This document shows positions 52,562 through 62,456 of a stretch of DNA of 64,000 nt, in pieces. Made by a program: the position numbers and the translations under genes. Source of the stretch: an uncultured Victivallales bacterium (GTDB lineage Bacteria; Verrucomicrobiota; Lentisphaeria; Victivallales; UBA1829); the NCBI GenBank assembly GCA_944390795.1, contig CALXRI010000004.1, positions 62,001 to 126,000 on the forward strand. The letters run 5' to 3'. The notes beneath the pieces were generated by a model. It saw only the letters and a program-made list of their open reading frames with translations, did not search any database and had not been told where the DNA came from. Position 1 is the stretch's first letter, and the number at the start of each line of letters is the position of its first letter.

Positions 52562-55228
52562 ATGGATTTTGTGGAAGAACTGCATACATGGCAGGAGATC
52601 CCCTGTGCGGGAAATCCGGAATCTCCCGGGAACATCCGGGTGCATTCCGATTTTCCGGACCCGGAAGGGGTGCTGGATTCGGCATACGCTTTTCTGAAAC
52701 GTCTGAAATCCTTTCCCCTTCGTGTCGAAATCGTCGGAAAGCAGACGGGCTGTTTCGAGGAGTACGTGTTCGAAACGGAACCGGGAGTCTGCCGGATTTC
52801 CGCCTCGGATACCGAGGGAGTCCGGCGGGGCGTCTACCGGATCGGGGAGATCCTGCGCGAATACACACCTTCGTCGCTGCCGGTCTCCCGGGAGACATTT
52901 CACCCGTTTTTTCATATCCGGATCAGCCGTTACCGCTTCGGCTCCCACACCTGTTCCGGCGAGAAATATGAACTGGATCCGGATTCCGACTACTATCCGG
53001 AGCCGTTTCTGGACCGTCTCGCCTCCGAGGGCGTCAACGCCGTCTGGTTCAACGCGCCCCGGTTCGAGGATTTCTTTCTGACGGAATGGACCCCCGGAAA
53101 CGCGGAGAAGAAACGGGCATACTACGCCAAGCTCCGGGAGAATGTGGAACGCTGCCGCAGATACGGGATCCGGATTTTTCCATATCTCGTGATTCCCGAG
53201 GCATGGTCGTTTGACCATCCGCTTCTGCGGAAATATCCCGGTCTGGCCGGTCCGGCGCTTACAGGACGGAAGTTTTTCTGCCCGGCCTTTGAAGGCAAGC
53301 GCTATCTGCATGACTCCATGCGACAGCTTTTCCTGGATGTGAAGCATCTGGGCGGATTCCTGATCATCGTGCAGGGAGAAGGGGCCGCGGTCTGCCAGGA
53401 GTTCCTGCAGTTCGGGGAGATTCCCTGCCGGAAGAAATGCGGTCTGAGTCCCGGTGAAATTTTTGCGGAGAGTCTCCGCGCCATGTACGAGGGAATCCGT
53501 TCCGCGTCTCCGGAGGCGGAAATGTTCGCCTGGTTTTATCAGCCTTTCGCAAAAAATCCCGCGGAATACCTCCGGGAGACCTTTGCGCTTCTGCCGCGGG
53601 GAATCGTGTTCCAGTACAACGCGGAATCCGGCAGCCGCCCGGTGCAGCTGGGGAAAGAGCGCGAAATCGGCGACTACTGGCAGTGCGTCACAGAGCCGTC
53701 GCCCGCATTCCGGAAATTCGCCGCGATGATCCGAACGGCGGGACAGCGTCTTTCCGCGAAGATTCAGGTCGGCGCATCCCATGAAGTCGGATCGGTTCCC
53801 TACGTCCCGGTTCCCGCGCTCACTTACCGGAAATACAAGGCCCTGCGGGAGGAGGGGGCTGACAATGTCATGCAGGTCTGGGGAACGGGGGGAACGCCCG
53901 GCATGATGAATTTCACGGCGGGCCGTCTGGCCTTCACGGATTTTTCCCGGGTCTCCGAGGAGGAATTTCTGCTCTCGCTCGGCAGAACCCTGTGGGGCAG
54001 GGAACTTGCTCCGCAGGCCGCCTGCGCCTGGCGGATGCTCTCCGAGGCATACCATGAAAATTATCCTTATTCCAATATGGTTCAGTATTTCGGACCGGTC
54101 GCGGACGGCGTCAACTGGCCGCTGTATGCCGTTCCCGCGCGGAAGCCGCTTCTTCCGACATGGAGCCTGAACGGCGGCGAGATCAGCGGGGACAATCTCT
54201 GCGAATGCCTCAACAATCACACGTTTTCCGAAATCGTGACACTCTTCGGGAACCTTTATACGCAGTGGAAGGCGGGAGTGGATGTCTTCCGGACCATGGA
54301 GCGGACCCATTCCCTCACGGCGGAGCAGAAGCGGGAAATCGTGCGGATGGAGGCTTTGGAGATCCAGTTCGGAAGCGCCTGGCGCATCTTCCGTTTCTAT
54401 CAGCTCCGGAACCGGATGTTCGCGGAAAGAAATACGGCCTGCGCGCATGAAATGCGGACGCTCGCCGGGGAGGAGACGGCGGCGCGCCTCCGAATGCTGG
54501 AACTGATTGCCATGGATCCCGTTCTGGGATACAACCCGGAGGCGAGGGGCTTCAAATATGACGAACGTTCCATCCGCGCCGGACTTGCCTCCATGGAGCG
54601 GACCCGCAGGGAGCTTGACCGTCTCGAGGCGGGGGATTTTTCGGATCCCTTTGTCCGGCACGGGGCCTGCCTGGACGGGCGTGCCGTCCGTCTGGAACAC
54701 TTTTCATGGAGCGGGAGCTGCCGGGACGGCGTGCTCCGGATTCATGTGGAGTGCCCCGGACATTTCCGGGTGCTGGACGAGCTGTTCTTCGCCTTTGACA
54801 ACGACGGGGCGGACTATCCGATTCACGGTCACGCGGATTCCTTTGCGCGCATCTTTATCAAGCCCGATGCCGCGCAATGGACGATCCGGCGCGGGGAGGA
54901 CTCCTGGGAGACGGATCTGGAAATCCCGGTTTCCGCGCTTCCCGGAGGCTCTCTGAAGAATGTGCGGATGAACCTGACGCGCCTGATCGACAGTTACGAT
55001 CATCGGTGCTCCTGGCCGGGGAAGGAGGGCGGTTTCCTGCGGCCCCGCCTGAACCTGGCGTTTTACGATCCGCAGGACATGGGCGATCTTCTGACGCCGG
55101 AAAGACCGGGGAATGTCCCTTCCGCATCAGGGCGGATGGATCTTTCCCGCGATTCCGGCATGCGGAACAGCGGGAATGGCGCAGCGCAACCTGCCACTGC
55201 TTCAATGAAAAAAGGATGTGCATCATGA
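52562..55228 (+). CDS. Large hydrolase-like protein with GH20/GH67-type N-terminus and CBM9-like C-terminus
   Basis: 888 residues, no signal peptide at the chosen start (ATG 52562 with GGAGGG). Residues 1-110 have the alpha/beta layout found before GH20/GH67/GH84 barrels (GVCRISASDTEGVRRGVYRIGEIL is typical when split at GV). A TIM-like barrel follows with LGGFLIIVQGEGAAVC near residue 265 and FAWFYQPFAKNP near 320. The helical part at about 560-720 resembles DUF4838/GH67-like tails. About 720-870 looks CBM9-like (DELFFAFDNDGADYPIHG; NVRMNLTRLID). It ends in an ATGA overlap with the next gene. Substrate unknown. Confidence 0.65.
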   Translation: MDFVEELHTWQEIPCAGNPESPGNIRVHSDFPDPEGVLDSAYAFLKRLKSFPLRVEIVGKQTGCFEEYVFETEPGVCRISASDTEGVRRGVYRIGEILREYTPSSLPVSRETFHPFFHIRISRYRFGSHTCSGEKYELDPDSDYYPEPFLDRLASEGVNAVWFNAPRFEDFFLTEWTPGNAEKKRAYYAKLRENVERCRRYGIRIFPYLVIPEAWSFDHPLLRKYPGLAGPALTGRKFFCPAFEGKRYLHDSMRQLFLDVKHLGGFLIIVQGEGAAVCQEFLQFGEIPCRKKCGLSPGEIFAESLRAMYEGIRSASPEAEMFAWFYQPFAKNPAEYLRETFALLPRGIVFQYNAESGSRPVQLGKEREIGDYWQCVTEPSPAFRKFAAMIRTAGQRLSAKIQVGASHEVGSVPYVPVPALTYRKYKALREEGADNVMQVWGTGGTPGMMNFTAGRLAFTDFSRVSEEEFLLSLGRTLWGRELAPQAACAWRMLSEAYHENYPYSNMVQYFGPVADGVNWPLYAVPARKPLLPTWSLNGGEISGDNLCECLNNHTFSEIVTLFGNLYTQWKAGVDVFRTMERTHSLTAEQKREIVRMEALEIQFGSAWRIFRFYQLRNRMFAERNTACAHEMRTLAGEETAARLRMLELIAMDPVLGYNPEARGFKYDERSIRAGLASMERTRRELDRLEAGDFSDPFVRHGACLDGRAVRLEHFSWSGSCRDGVLRIHVECPGHFRVLDELFFAFDNDGADYPIHGHADSFARIFIKPDAAQWTIRRGEDSWETDLEIPVSALPGGSLKNVRMNLTRLIDSYDHRCSWPGKEGGFLRPRLNLAFYDPQDMGDLLTPERPGNVPSASGRMDLSRDSGMRNSGNGAAQPATASMKKGCAS

Positions 55229-58200
55229 AACGATTTTCCTGTCAGCGTTTCGACCGCTGCCCGGATCACGGATATCCTCATGGGTGGAAACTGGAAAAGG
55301 ACAGTGCGAACAGCAACTGTCTGGGAGAGGTCCGCGCGGGGATTTTCGAGCTTCTTTTTCCCGGGAACAGGCATATCGCCGTGACGCCGGAACTGACTGA
55401 TTTCGAGTGCGGAATGGAAATCGTGACGGGAAAAATCTTTCCCTGCGCCGGCCTCCGCATTTTTATCGGATATCAGGAAGAGCGGCGCACCGGATATCTG
55501 CTGACCTGCCGCTGGGGGACGCAGATTCCGCATCCGTGCCGCCGTCCCTTCCGGGGAATGGCTCCGGAACATTTTTCCGCGGCTCTCTTCCTGTATGACG
55601 GCCGGGAACAGGGGATTTCCGCGACTCCGCTGAAGGAGGATCGGGGCCCTTCCGGCCTCTGTTCTCCCGACTGTCCGCTCAAACTGGGGCTGAAGGTGAA
55701 GAACGGAATCCTCCGTGTTCATGTGAATGGAGCGTCTGCGGGCGTTTTCACGCTTCCCGGCTATCGCGGGGGAATGCTGGGACTGGACCGGAATCCGCAG
55801 GATTTCAAGGACAGTCTGGGAATTCTCTCCTTTCACCTGGATCTTCCGGAAGAGGCGTTTTCAGAGGAGATCCTCCTTCCGGAGCGGAGCATGGAGTTCC
55901 CACCCGGAGTGAACGGAATCGTTTCCCCCGTCCATTATCATGCATCGGTCATGCGCAGGTGCGGGATTCCGGTACTGAAGATGCGTCTCACGGGCGGACC
56001 TCCGAAGGAATCCCCTTATCCGGAGATCGAACGGTTCCGCCTGGGAGAGCGTATGACCTCCCCGTATCTCCGGCTGATCCGGGCGGACGGAAGCGAATGC
56101 GGCAAGTACTGCTTCTGTCGCGGGACAGTCGGGCTGGATGCGGAATGCTGGAATGAGCTCTGTTCGGTCTATCCGCCATCTTCGCATGTCTTTCCCGTCG
56201 AAACGGAATTTATCCTGCGCGAGTGGTCGGATGAGATGCGCTTTGTTGCGGGATATGAAAAATATGAGGCGGAAGACTCCAATTCCACTGCGGGCGGTCC
56301 GACGGAGGCTTTTCTGGATGCGCAATGGAATGTCCTCTGCGCCGGACCGGCGGAGGACGAGCGCGCGGAACTTCTCTCTGTTCCCGATAAAAAAATTGTC
56401 GCCGGAATCCCGCGGGACATTCCGGATTTTGAAAAGGCGCTTGCGTTCGCCCGCCGGAACTTTTTCTACGCCCCGGATGAGGAACCCCGCGTCGTTCTGC
56501 GTTTTCTCTCCCGCCATGCCGGAGACGGCGTTTCGAGTCTGCGGGCGCTTCTGGTTCTGGAGAATGCCTTCGGCGAACCCGCGGACTGGAGCGCGGAGGT
56601 GAGTCTGAAACGGACGGCGGCTCCGGAGAATGCCGCCGGTTACGCCGTATTCTCCGGCGACGGACTTCTGCCGGAACTTCCATGTGGTGTCTGGCATCTC
56701 CGCGGGGAAGTCTTTTTCTCCGGCGTCCGGCATGAGGTCCGGAGGGCTCTGGAAATTCTGACGAATGATCTGAGTCTTCCGCCGCCTCAGGTGTCCGGAC
56801 TTCCGGCGCTTCACTGCAACATCATTGCGGGGATTTCGTCCGAACACTTCAATCCGTGGTCGGAAACGGTCAATGACATCATGCACTATCACAGCTCGGG
56901 ATCGTTGTTTTTCAAAGTCGCGCAGCGTCTTCAGGCGCCCCGTCTGCTGCATGTCTACGGACGCCCGTATCTGTTCTGGCTGCGCGGCGGCTGTTTCGCC
57001 CCCGGAGGAATCGAGGGAAATGCCGGGCTGATCCGGGAGGCCGATTACACCGCCATAGAACGCTACCGCCCGGACTGCTGGTGCCGCGCGCATTACAATT
57101 CCCCGGATCTCCGGCGGACTCTGATCCGTTTCCTGAAGAGCGGCGCCTTCCATGCGCTTCCCGGCGGATGCCTTTCCGCCGCGACGGTTCCGGAAGATCC
57201 GCAAATCCCGCTTTCCGAGGCGCAGTTCCGGGAACTTTACGAATGCTTTTTCAACGAATGGCTTGACTGGTGCGACCGGGAAAGCGGCGCATTTGTTCTG
57301 GATTACGCGGACGCCTTGAAAAAGGCGGGGGCAAAGGGGCTTTACGCCTTCTGCAGCGCGGGGTATCCCACTTATGCCAGTGTCGGGAAATCCGATTATT
57401 TCCTGCGTTTCTGCGGACTGGATCCCCGCAACGGGCCGCCGGTCGAACAATATGCATGGGGCCCGAACGGCGTGGAGGATTATCCCTGGTCCTCCCGGTA
57501 TCCGCTGTCCCGCGGCGTCTTTCAGATGGCGGCGGGGAAACTCTCCTTTCCGAATGCCCCGCAGAATCCGGAATGCTTCGGGACGAACGGGGAAACGGCC
57601 GACTCCCATGTCGTTTATGCGCATCCTCCCTTCGGACGATCCTCTCCGCCGGCGGGCTTTCTGGAAAAGCTCTTTTACAATTACAGCTACGGAATCTGTT
57701 ATTTCCGCGACGGGGCTTTTCATTACTGGAACGATCACGGGTATCATATCCGGATGTGGGAGAAACATCATTATGAGGACATGTTCCGTGCCTACCGGTT
57801 CATCCGGAGGCATTCCCCCGTCCGTCCGGCGGTCCGCTCCGTCGGCTTTGTGCTCAGTCTGGATTCCTGCGCCGCGCACAGGAGGGATTGCGACGATATT
57901 CCGGAAATTGCGCCGGGAGGCGGGATTTACAACACCGCGGAGGAGTTTGTTCCCTTCATTTACGAACAGCGCCGGAAACACGGGGGAAGCGCGGGATTCG
58001 TCACACGCATGGAGGATCTGGCGGGACTGCGCGGGGAGGATGTTTCGCTTCTGGTGGTGCCTCCGCTGGAGGGGGTGCCGGAAAAATATCAGAAGGAGCT
58101 CCGGCGTCTGCACGGGGAAGGGACGTCGCTGCTCGGTTCGGAATCGCCCGGAACTCTGGCCGACCTTTTCGGGCTGGACGCGCGCTCCGCACCGCTGGAG

Positions 58201-58761
58201 ATCAGGAAAATTCTGCCATGTGAAGCGCTTGCCTGCCCGGCGGATCTTTCGGAAGTTCCGGAACGGCGCACGCTTTTCGCCGGATGGGACGCCGCCTCCG
58301 GCGCAACGCTTCTGCTGCGTTCGGAAACGGATGCGCCTGTGCTTTCCGAATTTGCCTCAGGCGGTCCTCCGTGCGCGTTTTTTCATCTGCCGCCTTCCGC
58401 GGTCCGCCGCGCCCGGGAATATTTTCCCAGTTACGGCGCGGAGTCCCTCGGCACGCTGGTGAATCTGGCCGCGGGGGCGGTCTGCCGGAGACTGGAACGC
58501 TCCGGCGTTTCCCTCTCCGAAGGCAGCCTTCTGGATTTTCAGGACACCGCCGGAGAGAGACATTTCATCATCTCCGAAGATCACTGGCCGGAGGGGGAGA
58601 AAACCATATTCCCGACTCTGGTTTTCCATATGCGGGGGATCTCGCGTGAAAAAATCGAATCCTCCGTTCCGTATGAGATTCTGTGGGAGAAGGAGGACGC
58701 TCTGGCAATCTCCTTTATGCTGAAAGCGCATGAAAGCGCAATCGTAAGCGTCCGGACCTGA
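55225..58761 (+). CDS. Very large cytoplasmic protein, glycoside-hydrolase-like
   Basis: 1178 residues, starting at ATG 55225 inside the previous stop, with AAAGGA upstream; no signal peptide. The first 200 residues are beta-rich and might bind carbohydrate (GVNGIVSPVHYHAS follows). A central TIM-barrel-like region is suggested at about 560-880 (CDRESGAFVLDYADALKKAG; FYNYSYGICYFRDGAFHYW). About 900-1000 looks like a glutamine-amidotransferase-like fold (DVSLLVVPPLEGVPEKYQKE) as in GH42 relatives. Catalytic residues were not identified. It is the last gene of the locus and shares its lower domains with the 724-residue protein at 44093. Confidence 0.6.
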   Translation: MKRFSCQRFDRCPDHGYPHGWKLEKDSANSNCLGEVRAGIFELLFPGNRHIAVTPELTDFECGMEIVTGKIFPCAGLRIFIGYQEERRTGYLLTCRWGTQIPHPCRRPFRGMAPEHFSAALFLYDGREQGISATPLKEDRGPSGLCSPDCPLKLGLKVKNGILRVHVNGASAGVFTLPGYRGGMLGLDRNPQDFKDSLGILSFHLDLPEEAFSEEILLPERSMEFPPGVNGIVSPVHYHASVMRRCGIPVLKMRLTGGPPKESPYPEIERFRLGERMTSPYLRLIRADGSECGKYCFCRGTVGLDAECWNELCSVYPPSSHVFPVETEFILREWSDEMRFVAGYEKYEAEDSNSTAGGPTEAFLDAQWNVLCAGPAEDERAELLSVPDKKIVAGIPRDIPDFEKALAFARRNFFYAPDEEPRVVLRFLSRHAGDGVSSLRALLVLENAFGEPADWSAEVSLKRTAAPENAAGYAVFSGDGLLPELPCGVWHLRGEVFFSGVRHEVRRALEILTNDLSLPPPQVSGLPALHCNIIAGISSEHFNPWSETVNDIMHYHSSGSLFFKVAQRLQAPRLLHVYGRPYLFWLRGGCFAPGGIEGNAGLIREADYTAIERYRPDCWCRAHYNSPDLRRTLIRFLKSGAFHALPGGCLSAATVPEDPQIPLSEAQFRELYECFFNEWLDWCDRESGAFVLDYADALKKAGAKGLYAFCSAGYPTYASVGKSDYFLRFCGLDPRNGPPVEQYAWGPNGVEDYPWSSRYPLSRGVFQMAAGKLSFPNAPQNPECFGTNGETADSHVVYAHPPFGRSSPPAGFLEKLFYNYSYGICYFRDGAFHYWNDHGYHIRMWEKHHYEDMFRAYRFIRRHSPVRPAVRSVGFVLSLDSCAAHRRDCDDIPEIAPGGGIYNTAEEFVPFIYEQRRKHGGSAGFVTRMEDLAGLRGEDVSLLVVPPLEGVPEKYQKELRRLHGEGTSLLGSESPGTLADLFGLDARSAPLEIRKILPCEALACPADLSEVPERRTLFAGWDAASGATLLLRSETDAPVLSEFASGGPPCAFFHLPPSAVRRAREYFPSYGAESLGTLVNLAAGAVCRRLERSGVSLSEGSLLDFQDTAGERHFIISEDHWPEGEKTIFPTLVFHMRGISREKIESSVPYEILWEKEDALAISFMLKAHESAIVSVRT

Positions 58762-58782
58762 TGCATTTCCCGGACGGAAGCG

Positions 58783-60036
58783 TCAGATCTTTCTTTCCAG
58801 CAGTGCGCCGAACGCTCCGTCATGAACTTCCGAAGGCAGAAACAGCCTGCTGTTTTTCAGCGTGAAATCCGGGTGCAGCGCAAGGAAATTCTCAATCTGA
58901 AGCGCATTTTCCTCCGGTTCGATGCTGCAGGTGGAGTAAAGCAGCCGCCCGCCCCGGCGCACCAGGCGCGAAAGCGAGTCCAGAATGTCCGCCTGCAGCA
59001 GGACGAGTTCCTCCAGGCGTCTGGCCTGATAGCGCCACGGCGCGTCCGGCCGTCTGCGGATCACGCCGCTGTTGCTGCAGGGAACATCCGCCAGAATCAG
59101 ATCGAAGGATTCCGGTTCAAACGGATTCTCCTGCGCGGACGCCTGAAGCGTGCGTGCGCGGACTCCGGCGCGTTTCAGGTTGATGTTCAGCTGACGCAGA
59201 CGCTGCGGGGAGCGGTCTGTCGCGGTCAGTCTGCAATCGCGTCCCGCGGCCAGATCGGACAGCATGATCGTTTTTCCGCCCGGAGCCGCGCAGGCGTCCA
59301 GCACGCGGCCCGAGACATCGCCCTCCAGAAGCGAGAGCGCCAGCGCAGTCGCGGGATCCTGCACATAGACCATTCCTTTTTCCAGCCAGTTCCGGCGGAA
59401 GAATCCCTCCGGATCGGCCGTCTGATAAAAGCGGAATTCCGGCGGAAGATCGTCCGCGGCGACCGGGGTGCAGCGGAGTTCGTTCAGCTCCTGTTCCGGA
59501 AGTTCGGCGCGAAGGCGGAAAGCCGTCTGCGGGTTCGAGGCGTAGCAGGAGAGTAGGCGCGAAGCCGTCTCCTTCCCGAACTGGGCGAGCCACTTTTCCC
59601 GCAGCGCCTCGGGGAAGGAACACTGCGGAATCCGTTTCGCTTCCGGCGAGGACAGAACCGCCCGGAGAATCGCATTGACGAATGCTCCCGGCCCGTTCCC
59701 GAAACGCCGTTTCACGGAGTCCACCGCGATGTTCACCGCCGACTGCGGCGCGATTCCCGTCTGGAACAGCGCCTGAGTCAGGGCGCACGCCACGACCACG
59801 CGCATCTCCTGTTTCACATTGCCGCGCTTCGCATGAGTCCGGATCAGCGAATCGACGAAGCCCTTGTGACGGAAATATTCAAAAAGAAGCGAGGCGACGG
59901 CGGATTTTTCATGACCGTTTTCCGCGCGGAGCTGCTCCAGGCAGTCGTCCAGCGTGGCGTTTCCGCTTTCCCATTCCTTCAGGGATTCCGCGCCGCGTTC
60001 GAGGATTTTTTCTGAGACAGAATTTCGTTTTACCAT
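58783..60036 (-). CDS. rsmB: RsmB/NOP-type 16S rRNA (cytosine-C5) methyltransferase
   Basis: 417 residues: an N-terminal NusB-like RNA-binding domain (about 10-135) and a Rossmann methyltransferase. The SAM loop is ACAAPGGKT, motif IV DVPCSNSG carries the release Cys, and motif VI YSTCSIEPEEN carries the catalytic Cys, both present. NusB fusion makes RsmB likelier than other RsmF/Nop proteins. ATG 60036 follows AAAGGGG; an in-frame ATG at 60051 lies before the ribosome site. Convergent with the glycan locus and divergent from proC. Confidence 0.93.
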   Translation of the reverse strand: MVKRNSVSEKILERGAESLKEWESGNATLDDCLEQLRAENGHEKSAVASLLFEYFRHKGFVDSLIRTHAKRGNVKQEMRVVVACALTQALFQTGIAPQSAVNIAVDSVKRRFGNGPGAFVNAILRAVLSSPEAKRIPQCSFPEALREKWLAQFGKETASRLLSCYASNPQTAFRLRAELPEQELNELRCTPVAADDLPPEFRFYQTADPEGFFRRNWLEKGMVYVQDPATALALSLLEGDVSGRVLDACAAPGGKTIMLSDLAAGRDCRLTATDRSPQRLRQLNINLKRAGVRARTLQASAQENPFEPESFDLILADVPCSNSGVIRRRPDAPWRYQARRLEELVLLQADILDSLSRLVRRGGRLLYSTCSIEPEENALQIENFLALHPDFTLKNSRLFLPSEVHDGAFGALLERKI

Positions 60037-60097
60037 CGTTTCCCCTTTCATTCGGCGGTAAAATAGCGCATAAAATGTGAAATTTCATCTTTTTTCA

Positions 60098-60126
60098 TTC
60101 ACAAAATTCCGGAATTATGATATATT
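60098..60126 (+). promoter_or_regulatory. Promoter of proC
   Basis: TTCACA (60098-60103), 17 bases, TATATT (60121-60126), in an AT-rich island between rsmB and proC. The spacer holds the palindrome ATTCCGGAAT. Confidence 0.55.
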
Positions 60127-60198
60127 ATCGGGAAGGAACCCGGTCATGGAGCGGGAAACACGGCTCTTCCGCCGGGCTTAACCCATGGAGATGGAAAC

Positions 60199-61008
60199 AT
60201 GCTGAATGATAGAATCGCATTTATCGGCGCAGGCAAGATGGCCTGTGCGATCGCAAGCGGACTTCGCGGCAAAGGGATTCCCGCCGCACAGCTTTCCGCC
60301 TATGATCCGTCCGGAGCCGCGGCGGAATCTTTTACCGCTCTGACAGGCGCGCCATGCGCTCCCGACATGGGCGGAGCGCTGAAAAATGCGCAGATCGTAA
60401 TTTTTGCTGTCAAGCCGCAGTATGCGGCGACGGCCTTCAGCGAGGCGCGCGAATTTCTCGGCGGAAAACTGCTGATCTCCATTGCCGCCGGTCTTACCGT
60501 CAGCAGACTGACCTTGCTTTCCGGCGGAATGGAGCGGATCGTCCGGGTCATGCCGAACACTCCCGCTCTTGCCGGAGCCGGCATGAGCTGTTTCTGCGGC
60601 GCGCCCGGGGCGACGGAGGAGGACCTGTGCAAGGCCGAAGAAATTCTTTCCGCGTTCGGACTCTGCCGCCGCGTGCCGGAATCCATGCTGGACGCGGTCA
60701 CCGGACTCAGCGGAAGCGGGCCCGCCTATGTTTTTGAATTCATCATGGCGCTTGCCGACGGCGGCGTTTACGCCGGTCTCCCGCGCGACGCCGCCCTTGA
60801 ACTTGCCGCGCAGACCGTTTACGGGAGCGCCCTGATGGTGCTCCGGCGCGGGAAGGAACATCCGGCCGTGCTTCGCGACGCGGTCATTTCGCCCGGAGGA
60901 ACCACGGCCCGCGGCGTGGCGGCCCTTGATGCCGGCGCATTCCGCAGTGTCGTGATGAACGCCGTGATTGCGGCGGCGGAACGGTCCGCGGAACTGGGAA
61001 AACAGTGA
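60199..61008 (+). CDS. proC: Pyrroline-5-carboxylate reductase
   Basis: Last step of proline synthesis: reduces pyrroline-5-carboxylate with NAD(P)H. 269 residues: Rossmann IAFIGAGKMACAIASGL, VMPNTPALAGAGM and the ProC signature around DAVTGLSGSGPAYVFEFIMA, then SPGGTTARGVAALD. GGAGATGG precedes the ATG. It shares four bases with the next gene (GTGA), so they form one unit. Confidence 0.97.
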   Translation: MLNDRIAFIGAGKMACAIASGLRGKGIPAAQLSAYDPSGAAAESFTALTGAPCAPDMGGALKNAQIVIFAVKPQYAATAFSEAREFLGGKLLISIAAGLTVSRLTLLSGGMERIVRVMPNTPALAGAGMSCFCGAPGATEEDLCKAEEILSAFGLCRRVPESMLDAVTGLSGSGPAYVFEFIMALADGGVYAGLPRDAALELAAQTVYGSALMVLRRGKEHPAVLRDAVISPGGTTARGVAALDAGAFRSVVMNAVIAAAERSAELGKQ

Positions 61009-62279
61009 CCGCTTCCCCGATGCAGACTGTTTTTCCATTGCCGCGCGGCGGAACGTCAAGATGCCTTGCGGTCCGGCTTTCGGAAAAGGGGCTCCGGAGC
61101 GTTCGAAGAAGACACCCCTGGATTTTCGCGGATTCCATCGAAAAACTTGCCCCGGATGCGGCTCCGGGGGATGTCGCGGTGGTTTACGACGGGAAAAAAA
61201 TCATCGGCGCCGGCATTGCCGACCCGGATTCGAATGTGCGTGTGCGCCTCCTGTCCTTCGGCGCGTCCCGCGAGAAGGTCGGGCCGGAACTCTTCCGGCG
61301 TCTGGCCGGAACCGCGGCGGAGCGCAGGACGGAGGCGGGGGTGCCCGGTCCGGAGACGGACGCGTGGCGGCTTCTCAACGGGGAATCGGACGGTTTTCCG
61401 GGGCTTGTCGCGGATCAATATGCCGACGTGCTGGTGCTGAAAATTTATACGAGCGCCTTTCTCCCGCATGTCGGGGATGTCGCGGACGCCCTTTTTGCGC
61501 GGTATCCCGCCTTGAAACGCCTGGCTCTGCGCTTTTCGCGCGAGCTCTCCGCCATGAGTGCGGAGCGGCGGCTCCGCCTGGCGGACGGCATGCTGTTTCC
61601 CTGTGAACCGGAATGGAACGGCGAGGTTGTTTTCCGGGAAAACGGACTCCGTTTTCTCGCCGATGTCAGGAGCGGTCAGAAAACGGGTTTTTTCCTGGAT
61701 CAGCGGGAGAACCGGGCGAGAGCGGGAGCGCTTGCCGCCGGAACCGATTCCGTGCTGAATGTTTTTTCCTATTCCGGCGGCTTTTCCCTCTATGCCGCGA
61801 GAAGCGGGGCGAAGCGGGTGACGGACATTGATTTCAGCCGTCAGGCGATTGCCGCGTCCATGCGGAATTTTGAACTGAACCGGGAGATCCCGGCCGTTGC
61901 GCGCTGCCGTCACAGGGGAATCGCCGACGACGCCTTTCATGCGATGGGGGAGCTGGAACGGGCAGGGGAGCGTTTCTCCGTCGTGATCGTCGATCCGCCT
62001 TCCTTTGCGAAATCCGCCTCCGAACGCTCGCAGGCCCTGAAATCCTATTCCCGGCTTGCGAAATCCGCCGTCCGGCTGCTGGAGCGGAACGGAATTCTGG
62101 TTTTCGCCTCCTGTTCCAGCCGTGTCGGAGCGGACGAGCTTTTCGAGGAAGTGCACCGCGCCGCGGCGGACGCCGGGCGGCCTCTGACGGAATTTGACCG
62201 CCGTGCCGAGGCTCCCGACCACCCCGCGCTGTTTCCGGAATCGCACTATCTCAAATGTCTTTACGCGCGCGTTCCGTGA
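61005..62279 (+). CDS. RlmI-type class I rRNA (cytosine-C5) methyltransferase
   Basis: 424 residues. After a short extension, a PUA-like domain (about 20-95; RHPWIFADSIEKL, VRLLSFG), the linker typical of RlmI (LLNGESDGFPGLVADQYADVLVLK) and a Rossmann methyltransferase (SGQKTGFFLDQRENR; VLNVFSYSGGFSLYAA; VDPPSFAKSA; FASCSSRV). RlmI methylates 23S rRNA at C1962 in E. coli; orthology is by motif only. Starts with GTG overlapping the proC stop. An inner ATG at 61020 is a possible alternative. Confidence 0.9.
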   Translation: MTASPMQTVFPLPRGGTSRCLAVRLSEKGLRSVRRRHPWIFADSIEKLAPDAAPGDVAVVYDGKKIIGAGIADPDSNVRVRLLSFGASREKVGPELFRRLAGTAAERRTEAGVPGPETDAWRLLNGESDGFPGLVADQYADVLVLKIYTSAFLPHVGDVADALFARYPALKRLALRFSRELSAMSAERRLRLADGMLFPCEPEWNGEVVFRENGLRFLADVRSGQKTGFFLDQRENRARAGALAAGTDSVLNVFSYSGGFSLYAARSGAKRVTDIDFSRQAIAASMRNFELNREIPAVARCRHRGIADDAFHAMGELERAGERFSVVIVDPPSFAKSASERSQALKSYSRLAKSAVRLLERNGILVFASCSSRVGADELFEEVHRAAADAGRPLTEFDRRAEAPDHPALFPESHYLKCLYARVP

Positions 62280-62401
62280 AAAAACGATGCGCGTCATGCG
62301 CGGCATCCCTTCCCGTCCGCTTCCTGATTGTCATCGTTCCGGAATCCGGAACAATCTGCGCGCAGACGGCATGAAAAACCTTTTTTTTCCGGATCCGCAT
62401 C

Positions 62402-62430
62402 TTGACGCGAAGTTAGACCATCCATAAAAT
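62402..62430 (+). promoter_or_regulatory. Promoter of the third regulator gene
   Basis: TTGACG (62402-62407), 17 bases, TAAAAT (62425-62430), about 27 bases before the ATG at 62457. A dyad GGAAAACGGAGTTCC-like stretch lies just downstream of the start site and may be an operator. Confidence 0.6.
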
Positions 62431-62456
62431 ATATTCCGGAAAACGGAGTTCCATAC

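Noticed and set aside
55861-58113. Minus-strand frame of 750 codons opposite the 1178-residue protein
   Set aside because: No ribosome site and Arg/Gly-rich shadow composition. The plus strand has operon coupling and credible protein features.
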